Shown here piece after piece: positions 33,238-44,867 of a stretch of DNA of 64,000 bases (position 1 is its first letter; each line of letters opens with the position of its first letter). The notes beneath the pieces are model-generated. The model was not told the origin of the DNA, made no database searches, and saw only the letters and a program-made list of their open reading frames with translations. This DNA is from Ophioceras dolichostomum (Eukaryota; Ascomycota; Sordariomycetes; Magnaporthales; Ophioceraceae), in NCBI GenBank assembly GCA_003049485.1, contig PYST01000011.1:62001-126000 (forward strand). The letters are read 5' to 3'. The translations under genes and the position numbers were made by a program.

Positions 33238-35016
33238 ATGGCCCTCGCCCGCTCGGCAAGCGGGCCCGGAGGCCTAAGCATCAACACTGGCTCTGCCAAT
33301 ACCTTGTGAGCTCCTCCCGACACCCGGCGCCGTCATCTCCTCACTTCCATCCATCTGTCAACTACGTCGCCTGATGTCGTCGCGCCTCGTCGAATACTCT
33401 ATCATATCCCACCCTAGGCAAAACTCAAGTGCTTAGTACTGACCATGAACTTTACATCTTTTTTCAGTGGCGCCAGCGCGTCAAGCCAACCGCCTCCAGC
33501 GGGTGGGCTGTTCGGCGCCTCCACGATACAAACGGCACCTTCTACGGGCCTCTTTGGTACAGCACCAGCTGCTGGTGCCAGTACCACAGGTGGTTCCGGG
33601 CTCTTCGGATCGGGACTGCAGACTACCGCGACGTCTCAGGCAGCCGCAGGAGGTGGACTGTTTGGGACAGGAACGGCGGGAGCGACTGCCCCAGCACAGA
33701 CCGGCAGTCTATTCGGCGCTGCGACAAACACGGCTGCTGCCGCCCCAACTCAACCATCATTAGGAGGAGGGCTGTTCGGATCGGCCGCAGCCGCTACCAC
33801 CCAGGCGCCTACAGGGGGGGGACTCTTCGGTTCGACGACGACTGCGGCGGCCCCAGCAGCGGGCGGCGGCCTGTTCGGAAGCACGATGGCCCAACCACAG
33901 CAACAGCAACAACAACAACCAGCCGCTAGTGGACTATTTGGGTCGTCCAGCGCATTTGGCGCGCCGCAGCAGCCCGCCGCTGCCAAGCCCAGCACAGGAC
34001 TGTTTGGGATCAACCAGACGACAGGCCCTCCCTTGTTCCCCGGTGGCATTATGGGTGCCTTTGGCGGCGGCGGTCAACAAACCCAACAGCCGCAGGGGAG
34101 CCTCTTCGGGCGGACAATGGGTAGCCAAGTAGCCCCACCACCTGGGCTAACAATGGGCCAGTCTACGAACCAACAGCAGGTGGTTCCAGGTGTTCGGATC
34201 GACCTATCGAATCTCAAGGCGACTACTCGATTTAACGACCTTCAGGAGACGCTACAGAAGGAGATCATAGCCCTTGATCGCGGCATCCAGGCCGTCATGC
34301 AGCAGAGCCACGACGTGGACGCCTTCATGCCGGCCCACGGCGAGCAGCTCTCCGCCATCCCCAACGACGTCCGCTTCGTGACGCGCAAGTACGACGGCGC
34401 CTCGACGGCCCTCTCCTCCGACGCGCAGGCCGTCAAGGCCGTCCGCGAGCTCGTCCGCGTCGACGCCGACCACGCCAAGCTGAGCTTCAAGGCGGTCGAC
34501 AACCTCAAGCTCCCCGCGCAGTACCACACGGCGGGCCTCTGGTCGGGCGGTAGGCCCCAGACCCACCACGAGTCAGCCGCCGCCGCCGCCGTGGCCGCCG
34601 CCTCGGCTTCCGCTTCCTCTTCCACGTCCACCGGCGACAGCAACTCGGACCTGATCAGCTTCTTCTCGCGCACCGCCGACGAGATGGACGCGCTGCTGCG
34701 CCGACTGCGCGACTCGCTGGGCGAGATCGAGTCGCACATGCAGGCCGTCAGCTCGAACCTGTTCGACCAGCTGCAGCGTGCCGCTGCCACCCGTGCTGGC
34801 CCCGACGGCGGCGCTTCGTCGTCTGGCGGCGGCGCCGCCCCCGCTTCTGCAGCCGCAGGCAATAGCGTCGCTGAGCTGGCCGAGGTGCTGCGCGGCTTCG
34901 AGGAGAGCATCATGACGGTCGCGTCCAAGGTCGGCAGCGCGAGGGAGGGTGTCACGGGTCTGCAGCTGGGGGAGTTCATGGGTACTAATGGCTTGGACGG
35001 GGGCGGCGCGTACTAA
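33238..35016 (+). CDS. NUP49: GLFG nucleoporin Nup49 (Nup58/45 type)
   Basis: Exon 1 is 33238-33305 (MALARSASGPGGLSINTGSANT), exon 2 is 33468-35016; together 538 residues. The donor is GTGAGC, a TACTGAC branch-like site lies about 30 bp before the TTTTTTCAG acceptor, and splicing creates a Phe-Gly at the junction. The ATG at 33445 lies inside the intron and is not the start. Residues about 30-240 hold many GLFG and FG repeats. A coiled-coil domain follows (RIDLSNLKATTRFNDLQETL, then KEIIALDRGIQAVMQQS and DLISFFSRTADEMDALLRRL) of the Nup49/Nup58 family. The protein sits in the central channel complex with Nsp1 and Nup57 and forms part of the permeability barrier. An Ala/Ser-rich insert interrupts the coiled coil (about 395-420). 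Exon boundaries may be off by one base. Confidence 0.93.
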
Positions 35017-38000
35017 AGCTCATTTCATTAATTTGGTTGAACTAGACACGATGAACGGGCTTTGGCTGGCTTCGGGTTGATACTACTTTCATGTTAAATC
35101 CACTTTACGTTCAGGTTTCTGTTTCTGTTTTTCTTTCCACGCAGCATGGGAGTAGGGGCATCGCGTCACCCGGTTCTCTCAGATCAGTGTTTGCATATGT
35201 ACTTGTAGCTGTTGGCAACATCGTTGGGAGCATCGTTGGGGGCATCGTTCTTTTGCTGGGTGCTCAGAAGAACCGTGGATGAGATGACGTTTGGCCAGGA
35301 GGCCGGCAGATACGGATACCCAGAATCTGTTGAGGCCACCGTGGCAAACATCGCTCTTGAGCACAACCGTCCGTTCTTCTCTGGCATGCATAGAGCACAC
35401 CTGCGAGTTGCCAGGCGTGACATAACTGACGTGATCTGTCCATGCTGCACATGACTCACTGGCATGGGCCCACCTAGTCATCGTGATGGTCCGGGATATT
35501 ACTGGAGAGACAATGATGCTATTAGCAGCCTACGCAGGTCTGGATGAAATGCGGCCCGAGCTTTCGGCAGCACCCTCATTGTAATGTATCGTATTGTACA
35601 TTGTCCTGTAGTCTCCAGCATGCCGAACTATACCATGCAACGTGGTGTAACGTATATAGTAGGCACGTGCCTTTTTCTCGCAAAGCAGCTGTCAGATATG
35701 AGATATCAGAACAGTGATCGCAAAAGCCATCGATCTTCTCGTTTCCAGATCGGACCCACAGGAGGAGTTCTTGCGTGGGGCGATCGCGGGGAAGACACAG
35801 AAAGCTGCGGGAAGCAAAAAGTGACAAGTTTGCCACCGGGCACAGCTTTCAGTAATTCACTTGCTTTTTCGGTAGCTGCCTGGCGAGCTTCCCGAACGTT
35901 CGGGGAGCAAATAAGCTTTCAGGCGGGCGGGCAGAGCTGCAGCCAGCTTTCGACAGAGACTTTTCATTGGCTAAAGACTGAGGCTCTTGGTAGGAACGAG
36001 AGCAGCTATTGTTCCCACAGAGGGCGCTCATTGGCCAGAACCCGAGCTGAATCCAGCCAACCGTCTAGTCCCCAATTCACTCAGCAGCCTTGCGTTAGTT
36101 GCTTCTTGTGGCTGCCGAACATTCTCGGAGGAGGAGGCTTGCTGCCGTTTGCGGGACGAGCCGCTGTGGGCCATCATGGGGGGTGCTTATTTCAACCTCC
36201 AACCACCCCTCAGCCACGACCAGTGAAGGTTGTTCCTCCCGGATCCCTACGAGCTTTCACGCGTTCTGACGCGCTTTGAGCTAGCGCGCGTTTAGCTGGC
36301 TTGCGAGCAGAGGTAACGGTCATTCACGCGTGTTCTCAGCACCTCCCACTGCTGTGGCCCGAGCCTGAAGCCTTCGCGTGACTCTCATGAACGTCATAGA
36401 AAAGCTTTCGTACTTTCCAATAGAACATATCTGAAGTGAGAATAGCTTAGAAGGACGTAGATAAGCAGGCTTGGATGTGCTGAGAGCATGTGCCAGGAGC
36501 TTCGTTCCGCCCGTCTCTCGCAGATTTCCGTGGCCTTCTCTATCTTTGTCGGCCCACTGGCAGTTACTTCAATAGCAGACAAGCTATTCGGCTCGCGTAA
36601 CTGAACAGAACAGCTTGAACTCTGCCCTAACTCCGTGACATTGTTAACGGTTACTGCCCCGGATCTATTGGTCGAAATACGTACTCCCTGGAGTTTGCTG
36701 AAGTTTCTAGGTTGAAAAGCCGAGGTCCCATCGGCTCAGAGAGCTTCCGGGAAGCTCTGTGCGACTCTAAAGGCCGTATTCAGGCAGCATATACTTTGGA
36801 CGGGCAGGTTGCTGCGCCCTCCAGTTGTCGAGACAACCGACAGATAATAGGTGCCCCCGATGGGAATCACCTCAAATTCGCATGAGTGGATAGCCTCGCA
36901 GTGGTGCAACCAATGGGCAACGTACAAGTTTAAAGCAGCCGCAAGGCAGATTAGAAGTACAGAAGCCTAGAAGCCTAGAAGCCCATAGACTTTAACATCA
37001 GGACGCGCTAGATCGACGCATCTACAAGTCTCCGAATGGCCTCAACGGTATAACGGAGCTTGCCGCGCGATATCCCCACGCGATATCCCGACATTCCAAA
37101 CATCGTCATCGTAGGAGGACAAGACGACACGCTACAGAAGGGACGTCGAAGAGCTTCCAGATTAGGCATAGGCTCCCCCCAAAGCGACGCGGTGGTCTAG
37201 GCCCCTCCCGGACTGGTCAACTTTCATTCACCGAAAAGAAGGAGCCGCGTCGCAAGGTAAAATCACTGGCAACGGCGACTGATGACCGGTCTACAGATTT
37301 GGGCAGTCGCCTCGCACGTGCACTCAAGGCATTCATCTTCAAAACGACACCTCCGCCAGCACTGAATTCACCTGATTGGCTTCATATTTCGGGGCATCCA
37401 TTGACCGAAACAGAAAGTTTTCATTTGCATAACAGCCGACCCCCCGCTGCAACATATATCAATTGCAGTTTTTCCATTTTGATTGGAAACCTCGCAATTC
37501 TTTCGGTCTTCGTAACCTCCAAATCACTTTTCGTTATTCGGCAGTGTGAGCTCAGGTATGAAGGCGCCCGCCCTTTCCTTTTCCCGCAGGAGGTAGACCA
37601 TTCCCAGAAGCCGTTCGCTCCCAGAGCAGGATCTCTCTTCCAAAGCACTCTAGCTTCTGCTTTCCTCGGTTCCCCCCAGTGAAGCTGACCTTAGTACTTC
37701 GACAGACAACCCAAAGCATCGACGATCAGCCCTCTTCTTGCTGTGTTCAATGTAAGCAATAGCCTCTTCCCCTTCCCATTTCCACCGGAGGAGCCACGCA
37801 AAAGCCCTTTTCCCAGCTGGCCACTTTATCAAGCCCCTATCGCTTTGCTAGCGGCAGAGTCGGGGCTCGGACCTAGAAGGCCACGTCCCCTGGATTGCCT
37901 CATTTGCCTGTCCTGCCTAGCACCCAACGATGGAGACTCAAGGAAAGGGGGTAGAAGCCAGGCAACCACTGCGTCGACGGCAAGGCTCTAGTAGAGCTTC

Positions 38001-38131
38001 TGCTGCTTTATCCCCCTGTAGGGCACTTCCACCTAAGCTCCAGATACCCAGGGATGGCCCGAGCGGGGATGAGGAGACAAAGAACTGACCTCTTTACTTA
38101 CCACGCAGTTGCCCTGGACAAGAGAGCAACC
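35017..38131. other. Long gene-poor region upstream of the 38-kb gene
   Basis: About 3.1 kb. The first part is NUP49 3' UTR with a gcatcgttggg tandem motif (35215-35255). ORFs at 35584-36279 and 37299-37682 show no recognisable domain. A 10-bp tandem repeat (agaagcctag, about 2.5 copies) is at 36959-36986. The stretch just before 38108 ends in a pyrimidine tract plus CACGCAG, which could be the 3' end of an intron in the 5' UTR of the downstream gene. An old decayed mobile element is possible but I see no ends. Confidence 0.4.
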
Positions 38132-41100
38132 ATGGACCGACCTCCGCCACCACCCTCCTCAGGCCCTGGCTATGGGGCCGGTAACGGTGCTCCACGGCCG
38201 CAGTCGGGCTGCGGCAACCGGCGGCTTCTCCAGGCAGACCGTCTTGGCCCTGGCCGGTACCCTTACGATCGGTATGCCTCCGATCGATACGGCCAAGAAG
38301 GGCCCGAGCTCTCCCATGGTCCCCACGGCCCCCACGGCCCCCACGGCCCCCACGGCCTCCACGACGGTCTCGACTGGGACCACAGGGGCCAGCCGGGTCA
38401 ACCATTCTCGCAGGCGTTGCAGCCTAGCGTGACGCTTGCGGGTGGCCCGGGCTACCACCACCCGTACCATGGCCCGAACGGCGTCCACGGCCCCCACGTC
38501 TTCCAGAACCACCACGGCCTCAGCCAGCCCTATGGGATGCCGTCGATCCAGGCCCCGGCTGATGGGCTTATGACCGGCAACCCCGTCCAGGACCAGGGCT
38601 ACTGGACCGCGGATAGCTCGTCCCATCCGATGGGAATGCCGTTTGGAGGCAACTTCGTGTACAGCCACCAGCTGCTGCCTCCGGCAATCGGTCCCGACGG
38701 TCGCGGTCTCCCCGACAGCGGCGACGTGAGTCCCCTGACCCAGCCGCAGAATGGCCAGCCGCAAGCACGTGCCTCGATCGGAACCTCTTCCCGCGCCGCC
38801 CGCCGTATCAGGGACGAGGAGGACGAGATAGAGAAGGACCTCGTCGGCATGATGAAGACCAAGGATGCCGAGGCCTGTGCTGGGATGGTCAAGGACCTCG
38901 ACCACGCAGCGGCCCTCATCGACTGCTACTCCCGGCGCAACGACACGCCGCACAAGAAGTCCGGCGACGGAGACTTCCCGACCGACATCGAGGAGCAGAA
39001 GAAGCTTTCCAAGAAGATTGTGGAGGCGATTCTCGATTTCACCGAGAACATCGATGGCACGCGCATGAAGAAATCGAAAAAGCGCAAGCTCAGCGACATC
39101 AGCGACGATCGCACCGCCCCTGCCAAGGACGACGAGGGTAAGCCGGAGGTCGAGTTCGTCGACGGCCATCAAGTCGAGCGAGTGAAGAAGCTCGAGCCGT
39201 ACGAGGTGGCGCTCTTGGCTTGGCGTGTTCTGGTAAGGCCCATCTGTCTTTCTTGCCCCCGCCCCTCACCTCTCTTTTGATCTTGCAGAACAAAAGAATA
39301 AGGAAACAAGCAACGCGCCTTCTCTCTCCCGGGAGATTTGTAATTAGCACCTCAAACCTCCTTAACAAACAACAAACATCACTACCACTTCTCGACTCCA
39401 CCGATCCATACAGTCACGCGCGCGCTCAACGGTTTGGTCAGCCGGGTGCAGCCGGGTGCCGGTCACGTTTGGGTGGTTATTCACGCGCGGAACCTGACTG
39501 TCAACTGACTTACATCTTCTACCATCCTATAAATAGTATGCCGCCCGGGATGTCCACGAGGGCCGCCTCAATATTCCCCCCTGGTCGAAGGACTGGAGCC
39601 AGTACAAGACGTACGACACCTTCGACGAGCGTCTCGACGATGTGCTGAAGGCTTTGCGGGTACGCCGAGATTATTCACTCTCATCCAACCCCATCTCAGT
39701 GAAGAAGCAGACAACTAACTCCTCATGTTTGATGATCGTGTCACTTGCAAACGCCTAGACCTCCAAGGCCATCGTCTGCGACTTGATCGCGGCCCCCTTC
39801 GTTTCCCGTCTGCTTGCCCATCCTCAAAAGGAGACGAACGTTAGTCGCTCCACTCCATCTCATTCCTGTCGCTTCACTTACTCACGCTCCTAGATCCTAA
39901 GACGGGATATGCTAACATCTAAAATTGTCATCGGCGGCCCCATCAACAGCGCAAGTCTTCCAACAAAAAGCAGAATATGGACCGAGACGCGCAAGTTAAA
40001 GCCGGCAACCGAGCAATCGAGAAAGGCTTTATCGTTGTTGATGATGCCGGGAACATTATGGAAAATAACGGAGGCCTCGTTGCTCCTGGTCACCCGCAGG
40101 TCCGGTCCAGCGCCTTGGCGAGGGCCCGCCAGGCGAGGGTGAACACCCGCACTGCCGTCCGCCCCGCTACCCGTCCGGCTACCCGTCCGGCCACCCGTAC
40201 CGCCACCCGTACCGATTCGCAGGCTCGCTCCCAGGCTCGCTCCGATGAGCCCGACAAGAAGAAGAAGAAGAAGGACGGGAAACCCAAGACCCGTACCAAG
40301 AGCGACGACGAGCAGCAGGATGAGCAGCAGGAGGGGTCGCCTTCGTCCACTGCCACTGCGACGTCTCTCCAGCCAGAGCCGTCCAAGACGGAGCCGGCCA
40401 CGCAGCCTGAGGCGTCCCAGCCCCAGTCTGGCATCACACTGTCCTCCGTCGACGGCGCTTCTTCTTTCGGCCCGGCGTCCGACTTCATCGACCCAGCCAT
40501 CATGGACAGCAGCCGTCGCGCTTCCCTTCCGACCATGACCTCATTCTCCCCCGACTCTATCTGGAGGGACCGGCGCTTCCCGGCCGCAGATGGCCATCTG
40601 AGCTCGCATTCCACCTACCCCGATCCTGACATGGGAATCAAGACCCGCAACAGCATGAGCCCCGTCGAGGAGGTCTCCGAGAAGTGAGTTTCCTCATTTC
40701 ATTTCTCTTTCCTCTTCCCCTGTTCAACTTCACCACACCACACCCACCCCTTAATCTCCCATCACATTCACCACAACAAGCTGCTAGTACAACAAAGCAG
40801 CTTGTATGATCTATATGCAAAGTACTACGCTTAAATTACACAGTCGTACGACATTGCTAACACTCATCAAACGCGACAACAGCAGCGCCTACCCTTCACT
40901 CCCCCCCACCCGCCAGAACAGCGGCGACAGCATCGCGACCGCCGTCCCGTCCCGCTCAACTACTATCACGTCCGCCACCACCCTCGACATCTCCATCGGA
41001 CTCGGCGCCCCGTCGCCCATCACCGCACACCCTTCTACCGCTGCTGGCCCCACTGCTCGTCTTCCCATGTCAGCTCATCAGCAGCAGCTCATCATGATGC

Positions 41101-41246
41101 CGTGTCATTACATGCGCACCGGCCAGGGTCGCAACAAGGTGAACAACAACAACATCGCCGGCATCATGCGCGGCCAGGACATCCCCTTCACCGACGCCTT
41201 CGGTGCCGTCGCAGAGTACGACGACGAGGAGGCCGACGTGCAGTAA
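38132..41246 (+). CDS. Uncharacterised 800-residue fungal protein, five exons
   Basis: Exons 38132-39232, 39537-39659, 39759-39839, 39950-40683 and 40883-41246; every junction keeps frame, with donors GTAAGG, GTACGC, GTTAGT and GTGAGT, and TGCTAAC branch sites before the last two acceptors. I do not recognise a named domain. The N-terminus is Pro/Gly/His-rich with a GPHGPHGPHG repeat. A helical core (about 235-460) runs from EDEIEKDLVGMMKTKDAEAC through KLEPYEVALLAWRVL-YAARD and ends with VCDLIAAPFVSRLLAHPQKE. It contains a basic stretch (MKKSKKRKLSD) that could be a nuclear signal. The C-terminal half is disordered: an ATRP repeat, DKKKKKKDGK and Ser/Pro-rich sequence. The start could lie upstream, because an acceptor-like site precedes 38108. 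A nuclear role is inference only. Confidence 0.78.
38317..38360. repeat. Nine-bp coding minisatellite (GPH units)
   Basis: The unit ccccacggc is repeated about four to five times and encodes Gly-Pro-His units in the N-terminal part of the 800-residue protein. Confidence 0.8.
40160..40218. repeat. Twelve-bp coding repeat (ATRP/ATRT units)
   Basis: The unit gctacccgtccg and close variants occurs four to five times and encodes basic Ala-Thr-Arg-Pro repeats followed by Gln-Ala-Arg-Ser. Confidence 0.8.
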
Positions 41247-42712
41247 ACTACCCTACCTTCCATCTCACCACCTACTACTATCAGTAGGTCGTAATGCCCA
41301 AGTCCTTACATGAAAAGGACATATTTTGGGGACGGAAATTTCGTGATGAATGACACCTCACTGTCGATCGCATGACATCCGACAGGTATGAATGACCGTG
41401 CCATTCCCAACCCTCTCACTCCCTCCTCACCGGTCTCTGATCCCGCGACAAGGAACGGCATAAATGAGCGACTCATTGACGCGATAGCTTCACTCACCAG
41501 CAGGATCCTCATCTTCCCCGCCTCACCTACCTACTTTTGCAACGGAGGCCGCCGCCATGACGCCTGCGCCAAGATCTCGCCAAAAGAGGGTCGCCTGACC
41601 TTCATATTGCGCCCACAGCCCAAACTGAGTCATTCAACTTGCTTTGGACTGATATTGCGGCTCATCTCCACTCCTCTTCACTCTCACTTTTTTTTCTGGC
41701 CTCCTTTCACCTACGGCCTTATCTGCTCATACTACCTCACCTAGCTAGCTTTGCTTTCTCTTATTGCAAGCTTATTTTTTCATTCGGGAGCTTTCTTTTT
41801 TCATTTGTCGTCTTTCTCTCCCTCTCTCACAGGCGGTAGTATTATTGTTTGCCTCATTTTTGCTAAATGAGAGCTATTCATTATCTGAGTTTTCTTTTCA
41901 CATAATCCTTTTTTCTATTGGGCTTTTTTCTCATTTCGGTTTCCCTTCATGGTCTTGCTTCACTTGACGGACCCCTTCACTCTCATTGTGAGCCATTTAT
42001 ACATGGATTGCGATGAGATATTCATCACTTCATCGGCCGCAGCATGTCTGCATGGATCAGCGTGGCGTTTGGTTCTCTCCTACTACCCTGTGTCTGAGGC
42101 ACAATGTCTAGCATTCACCGGTATGGCGACACTATCACATCAATTTATCATTAGCGTGGCGTTTTGGCCCTTTTGTTGCATTTCTGGCTGCGGTCCTGGC
42201 TTTTCACGTTGCTGGGAGGGGAATGATGGATGAAGACTTTGAGATTTTGAGAATGGGGTGAGACAAGGTCTCATCTTGATCTCGCGACTGTCTTTCGTCA
42301 TGGACTGCCTCTTTCTGGTCTATTCATTTTTTTTTCTCTTTTTTCTAGTATCTATTGTTGTTCTCTTATTTTCTCGCGGCACAGTCATCTATGGCTAGTA
42401 CTAGGGAGAGTGGTTTCGATGTTGACGAAGGAAGTCTGAATCTGGCGTCTAGTCTTTGCATCTCAAACGGTCAGGGAATTAGAGGGAGGCATGGCGGGAC
42501 CAGTGCTCTATAGCACTGTGTTCATAAGGCCTGCGCAGACCTTCCTCGTGTTGCATGTATACAGCGGTAGCATCATGATCTCACCCTTCCTATCAGCTTA
42601 GTGCGTAGCTGTAGTTTTTTTTTAATCAATAATCTGTGCTGCATCAAATCTCAGGGGGAGGTATCTGGGAGGGCTTTCTGTCGCGATGCCATACCGAGAT
42701 AGCCGTTAGTGG
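41247..42712. other. Intergenic region with a long pyrimidine-rich stretch
   Basis: From about 41640 to 41960 the plus strand is strongly T/C-rich (T runs broken by C, G and A), and T-rich patches continue to 42370. No gene is supported. It includes the 3' UTR of the 38-kb gene. Confidence 0.45.
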
Positions 42713-42714
42713 TA

Positions 42715-42741
42715 AGTCAAGCCCCCCCCACAACCGGCCAC
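42715..42741 (+). repeat. Left terminal inverted repeat of the Fot1-like element
   Basis: 27 bp beginning AGTCAAGCC, with a run of eight C, and ending ACAACCGGCCAC. It is preceded by TA. Confidence 0.93.
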
Positions 42742-42850
42742 ATACATATGCCTCTTCCCGTTCACAACCCTATCGCGGGACACCGCATTTCTACACCAAA
42801 AAGCGATCGCAAAAATCGGAAAAAAATCCAAATGCATTTCTCAATCAACC

Positions 42851-44457
42851 ATGAAGCCATATACCGAAAGCGACCTCGCCTGGGCGGTTGAGGCCGTCCA
42901 GAGAGGGCGATCCGTTCGCAAGGCCGCCCTCGATTGGGGAGTCCCGAGGACTACCCTCCAGGACCGCCTTCACGGCGCCATCCCGATGCGTCAAGCAAAA
43001 GCCGGTACTCAGCGCCTAAGTCCGACTCTGGAGGATCGTCTGGAGAACTGGGTGCTTACCCAAGCGGCTGCAGCGCTCCCACCAACCCAGCTGAGCTACG
43101 CTTTATCGCGGAGGAGATCCTCTCCCGCCAGGGGGACTCCGTGAAGCTCGGGAAGCGTTGGGTAACCAACTTCATGAAGAGATACCCTTCTCTCAAGTCC
43201 TAGAAGGCTAGAAAAATCGATTTCCAGCGCCTCAACGGAGCTACCACCGAGGGGATCAAAGACTGGTGGCCTCGCCTCCACCTCCCTGAGATCGAGGTCA
43301 TCAAACCGGAAAACCGGTGGAAGGTCGACGAGGCCGGTATCATGGAGAGTATCGGAGGCAACGGTATCGTCCTAGGTGCTAGCCACGCGCGTGCGCTGCA
43401 ACGGAAAGCCCCGGGAACGCGTGCCTGGACCTCCTTTATCGAGTGCATCAGCTCTACCGGCCGTCACCTCCCACCCCTAGTTATTTTCAAGGGTAGCTCG
43501 GTCCAACAACAGTGGTTTCCTACGGAGTTGGCCGGCATGGAGGACTGGAAGTTCACCGCGACGAAAAACGGGTGGACGAACAATGAAACGGCCGAGCACT
43601 GGCTCAAAGAGGTGTTCCTACCAGCTACCCAACCGGCCCCTGGAGAGAGGCGCTTGCTGTTGCTGGACGGCCACGCGAGCCACGGTTCCATGCAATTCAT
43701 GAGCCTTTGTATCAAGAATAACGTCCAGTGAGTTTATCTCCCAGCCCACGCGTCCCACGTCTTGCAGCCTCTCGACCTGGGGGTTTTCAGCAGCCTAAAG
43801 CGGGCTTGCCGGACCGGGATCGATCATCAAGGGCAATTCTACGCCTCGACCGTTATTGAGAAGCGCCTGTTTCTCCAGACGTACAGATAGGCCAGAGATA
43901 TCGCTTTGACGCACTCCAATATAGCCTCTGGGTTCAAAGCGACGGGGATGTGGCCGGTCAATATGGCTAAGCCATTGATGAGCCGCCTCCTCCTGGAAAA
44001 CGAAGACCAGAGGCGAGTAACGCGGTTTGGGAATAGCCTCAACGGGGCTCCCGACCCTCCGGCTCGATCCTCCTTCATTGAGGAGACCTCCGCAGTCGTC
44101 TGGACTACCCCAACCAAAGCCACGGAGGTGGCTACACAGATGCGTGAGATGGGCACCCACTACGGCAACAACTCCACCACGCGTTTGTTGTTTTCCAAGC
44201 TCCAAAAAGCCATGGATCGCAAAGACTACGACTTGGCTATACTAGATCACGAAAACCGAATTCTCCAGGCTCGTATCGAAAGCCTCCAGCCGCAAATCCG
44301 GAAGAAGGTCAACCTAGACCCCAATGCGGCCTTTGCAACCGTGGCGGAGGTGCACAGGGCGCAGGCGGAGGTCGGGAGGGTGGGAATAGCTTCAGAAGAT
44401 GACGGAGATGCATCAGACGAGGAATCAATTGAAGAGGAGATTGTTGCGTTGGGCTAG
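42851..44457 (+). pseudogene. Broken pogo/Fot1 transposase (DDE superfamily)
   Basis: Starts MKPYTESDLAWAVEAVQRGR with an N-terminal psq-type helix-turn-helix (VRKAALDWGVPRTTLQDRLHG). A CENP-B-type second DNA-binding domain (LSPTLEDRLENWVL, then AELRFIAEEILSRQ and KRWVTNFMKRYP) is split by a one-base-type frameshift near 43083. The DDE catalytic core follows: WKVDEAGIM, LLLLDGHASHGS and HVLQPLDLGVF carry the three Asp. Later parts (NIASGFKATGMWPVN) are typical. In-frame stops are TAG 43201, TGA 43729 and TAG 43888. The full-length equivalent would be about 535 residues, as in Fot1. Both TAG codons could come from CAG by a C-to-T change; this agrees with repeat-induced point mutation but does not prove it. 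Confidence 0.92.
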
Positions 44458-44492
44458 ACGTGGTTGTAGATAGCCTCTTGGGATCTCCATTG

Positions 44493-44518
44493 GTGGCCGG
44501 TTGTGGGGGGGCCTGACT
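44493..44518 (-). repeat. Right terminal inverted repeat of the Fot1-like element
   Basis: 26 bp; its reverse complement begins AGTCAGGCC, has seven C, and ends ACAACCGGCCAC. It is followed by TA. Confidence 0.93.
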
Positions 44519-44520
44519 TA

Positions 44521-44862
44521 TGGACTAGATACAACCATAGCGTGCGGGATCATTCCTTGAACATGCTTTGCTTTCAGGCCTGGAGAGGATATGGGGGTAC
44601 ACTCTGGGAGCCGGGCACCCTGATAACCGACAAAAAGGAATGACCGACCACCTAACGTGGCGTGTCTACGAGCTTCTCGGTGGACGTTAGGCAACCCAAA
44701 GGTCTTGGCGATTCTTGCAGGGGCTGGGCGAGAAGTTCAACAGCTGTTCAACCGCTGTTTACTGTTGACAAAGGAAATCATACTCCCGCTCTCGCAGTGC
44801 TCGGATGCATGATCCAAGAAGCAAGAAAGTTTCACGACCCCATGTGGAATGGGTTTATCACA
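44521..44862. other. Spacer between the DNA transposon and the solo LTR
   Basis: No gene supported. A short inverted pair cctaacgt/acgttagg lies at 44651-44694. An ORF at 44662-44895 includes TPALAVLGCM, loosely similar to a segment right of the LINE (about 46901-46975). Confidence 0.4.
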
Positions 44863-44867
44863 CCACG

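Larger units (their letters stand above)
42715..44518 (+). mobile_element. Fot1/pogo-type DNA transposon, 1,804 bp
   Basis: The left terminal inverted repeat is 42715-42741 (starts AGTCAAGCC, ends ACCGGCCAC); the right one is 44493-44518. They match except one transition and one C in the C-run. A TA dinucleotide lies directly outside both ends (42713-42714 and 44519-44520), the expected Tc1/mariner-pogo target duplication. The length fits the usual 1.8-2.1 kb of fungal Fot1-like elements. The interior holds one transposase gene with a frameshift and three in-frame stops, so the copy is not autonomous, though its ends could still be mobilised by an active relative. Confidence 0.93.

Noticed and set aside
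33445..33467. ATG at 33445 as NUP49 start
   Set aside because: It is directly followed by a polypyrimidine tract and acceptor, and a better upstream exon exists.
35584..36279. 231-codon plus-strand ORF
   Set aside because: Composition is irregular, with no hydrophobic or domain pattern. It may be a remnant of a decayed element, but I found no ends or motifs.
37299..37682. 127-codon plus-strand ORF upstream of the 38-kb gene
   Set aside because: No motif; it does not join in frame to the downstream gene; likely promoter or 5' UTR.
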